Assembly: GCA_937950105.1 (NCBI GenBank)
Contig: CALFEM010000128.1
Location: forward strand, 1-6,800
DNA length: 6,800 nucleotides
Source of the DNA: an uncultured Alphaproteobacteria bacterium
Lineage (GTDB): Bacteria; Pseudomonadota; Alphaproteobacteria; Rhizobiales; Hyphomicrobiaceae
Direction: 5' to 3'
Shown here: positions 6,082-6,800 of the stretch, in pieces
Layout: each line of letters begins with the position of its first letter
Numbering within the stretch: position 1 is the stretch's first letter
Notes under the pieces: model-generated
The model's input: the letters and a program-made list of their open reading frames with translations, nothing else
Databases searched by the model: none
Told to the model about the DNA's origin: nothing
Program-made: the position numbers and the translations under genes

Positions 6082-6609
6082 ATGCTGCGATCGGCGAACG
6101 GGATTGTCGGCGTTCTCGCATTTTGTGCGGCGGCGATGGTAGCAACGGCGACGGCCCATGCCGACGATCCCGACCTCATCTTCCGCAAGACGACCGTGTG
6201 GAAGTTCCTGTCGCCCGACCACAAGCTGGCGACGTTCGCCATCGATGATCCCATCGTCGATGGCGTGTCCTGCCATTTCACGGTGCCGGAAAAGGGCGGC
6301 TGGACCGGCTGGCTCGGGCTCGCGGAAGAGTTGTCGAACGCGTCGCTGGCCTGTCGCCAGGTCGGGCCGATCTCGTTCAAGGAGAAGTTCGAACAGGGCG
6401 ACGAGGCGTTTCGTCAGCGCCGCTCGCTGTTCTTCAAGAAGATGCGCATCGTGCGTGGCTGCGATGCCAGGCGTAACGTGCTCGTCTATGTCACCTACAC
6501 CGACAAGCTGATCGAAGGCTCGCCGGAGAACTCGACGTCGACGGTGCCGATCATGCCGTGGGGCACGAGCGGCGAGCCGCCGAAGTGCGCCGACTGGCTG
6601 AAGGGCTGA
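6082..6609 (+). CDS. creA: CreA family exported protein
   Basis: 175 residues. A Sec-type signal peptide (Arg3, hydrophobic stretch 8-24, AHA at 25-27) predicts cleavage after residue 27 and a periplasmic mature protein. The mature part follows E. coli CreA closely in pattern: V.KFLSPDHK, AIDDP.VDGVSCHF (53-66), GWLGLAEE, SLACRQVGPI (88-97), a RSLFFKKM block, RRNVLVYVTYTDKLIEGSP (130-148) and VPIMPW (155-160). Cys64 and Cys91 match conserved positions and could form a disulfide; Cys127 and Cys169 are additional. The C-terminus runs about 15 residues beyond the usual PW ending. The biochemical role of CreA is not established. In E. coli it precedes creBCD, but no two-component genes are seen here. 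It lies 99 bp after the GNAT gene, with its own strong ribosome binding site. Confidence 0.93.
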   Translation: MLRSANGIVGVLAFCAAAMVATATAHADDPDLIFRKTTVWKFLSPDHKLATFAIDDPIVDGVSCHFTVPEKGGWTGWLGLAEELSNASLACRQVGPISFKEKFEQGDEAFRQRRSLFFKKMRIVRGCDARRNVLVYVTYTDKLIEGSPENSTSTVPIMPWGTSGEPPKCADWLKG

Positions 6610-6647
6610 AGTGAGCAACGACGGCACGTGACGCCGCGCGTCGCGCG

Positions 6648-6766
6648 TCAGTGGTGCGGGGTCGGGGAGGCCGCTGTCGTACCGGCGTCCTTGGTGCCGT
6701 CGTCGTCGGGCTTGCGTACGCGAGCAAGCAGCGCCGCCAGCTCGCCGACGACGCCGCGCCGGAACA
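6648..6766 (-). CDS. C-terminal fragment of an unidentified protein, truncated by adapter
   Basis: On the minus strand a frame with strong G/C third positions ends in TGA (TCA at 6648-6650 on +). It encodes FRRGVVGELAALLARVRK, then a charged and Thr/Ala/Pro-rich tail ending SPTPHH. The codon bias and a helix followed by a disordered tail look like a real gene end. The beginning is missing because genomic sequence stops at about 6766. I do not recognise the family. The frame is also open through the adapter, which would falsely add a contaminant peptide (SLPDALPI) to its front. It converges with creA, 38 bp apart. Confidence 0.5.
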
Positions 6767-6800
6767 AGATCGGAAGAGCGTCGGGTAGGGAAAGAGTGTA
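6767..6800. other. Illumina TruSeq adapter at window end: artefact
   Basis: Starting AGATCGGAAGAGCGTCG, this stretch matches the reverse complement of the TruSeq universal (read 1) adapter in 33 of 34 positions; 6784 is G where the adapter has T. The last genomic base is about 6766. Read from the other strand it gives the well-known contaminant peptide family TLSLHDALPI with His changed to Pro. Confidence 0.96.

Overview
This is a GC-rich bacterial window whose protein and repeat content point to an alphaproteobacterium, most likely Hyphomicrobiales. The pointers are the HemF and formate dehydrogenase types, the strongly G/C-ending codons, and an intergenic palindrome whose reverse translation gives the spurious 'VIPGLVPGIHAS' peptide common in these genomes. 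The assignment is by pattern recognition; no search was run. All genes look like ordinary chromosomal housekeeping or accessory genes. I did not find a new defence, mobile or CRISPR-like system.

The window is flanked by sequencing artefacts. Positions 40-71 are a T run followed by an exact copy of the 24-nt Illumina P7 oligonucleotide, sitting inside the formate dehydrogenase gene. Positions 6767-6800 are a near-exact TruSeq read-1 adapter (reverse complement, one mismatch), where genomic sequence ends. Anything that relies on these two places should not be taken as biology.

Layout: (1) 1-543 (+) is the 3' end of a molybdenum formate dehydrogenase alpha subunit. (2) 493-1022 is an imperfect tandem duplication, two units of 255 and 250 bp plus a 25-bp partial third, that begins within the last codons of that gene. 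It carries a dispersed REP-like hairpin in each full unit. (3) 1023-1775 (-) is a short-chain dehydrogenase whose stop codon directly abuts the broken third repeat. (4) 1957-2496 (+) is a three-helix membrane protein ending in a DUF305 domain, divergent from the dehydrogenase. (5) 2512-3423 (-) is hemF, converging on the DUF305 gene. (6) 3629-5509 (+) is a half-size ABC exporter, divergent from hemF and joined by an ATGA overlap to (7) a GNAT acetyltransferase at 5506-5982. (8) 6082-6609 (+) is creA, an exported protein of poorly known function. (9) 6648-6766 (-) is the C-terminal end of an unidentified gene cut off by the adapter.

The only clear functional coupling is the ABC exporter-GNAT pair. 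The formate dehydrogenase would normally be followed by its accessory genes (fdhD/fdsC, fdsD). Here it is followed by the tandem duplication and an unrelated gene on the other strand, so 493-1023 looks like a rearrangement breakpoint.
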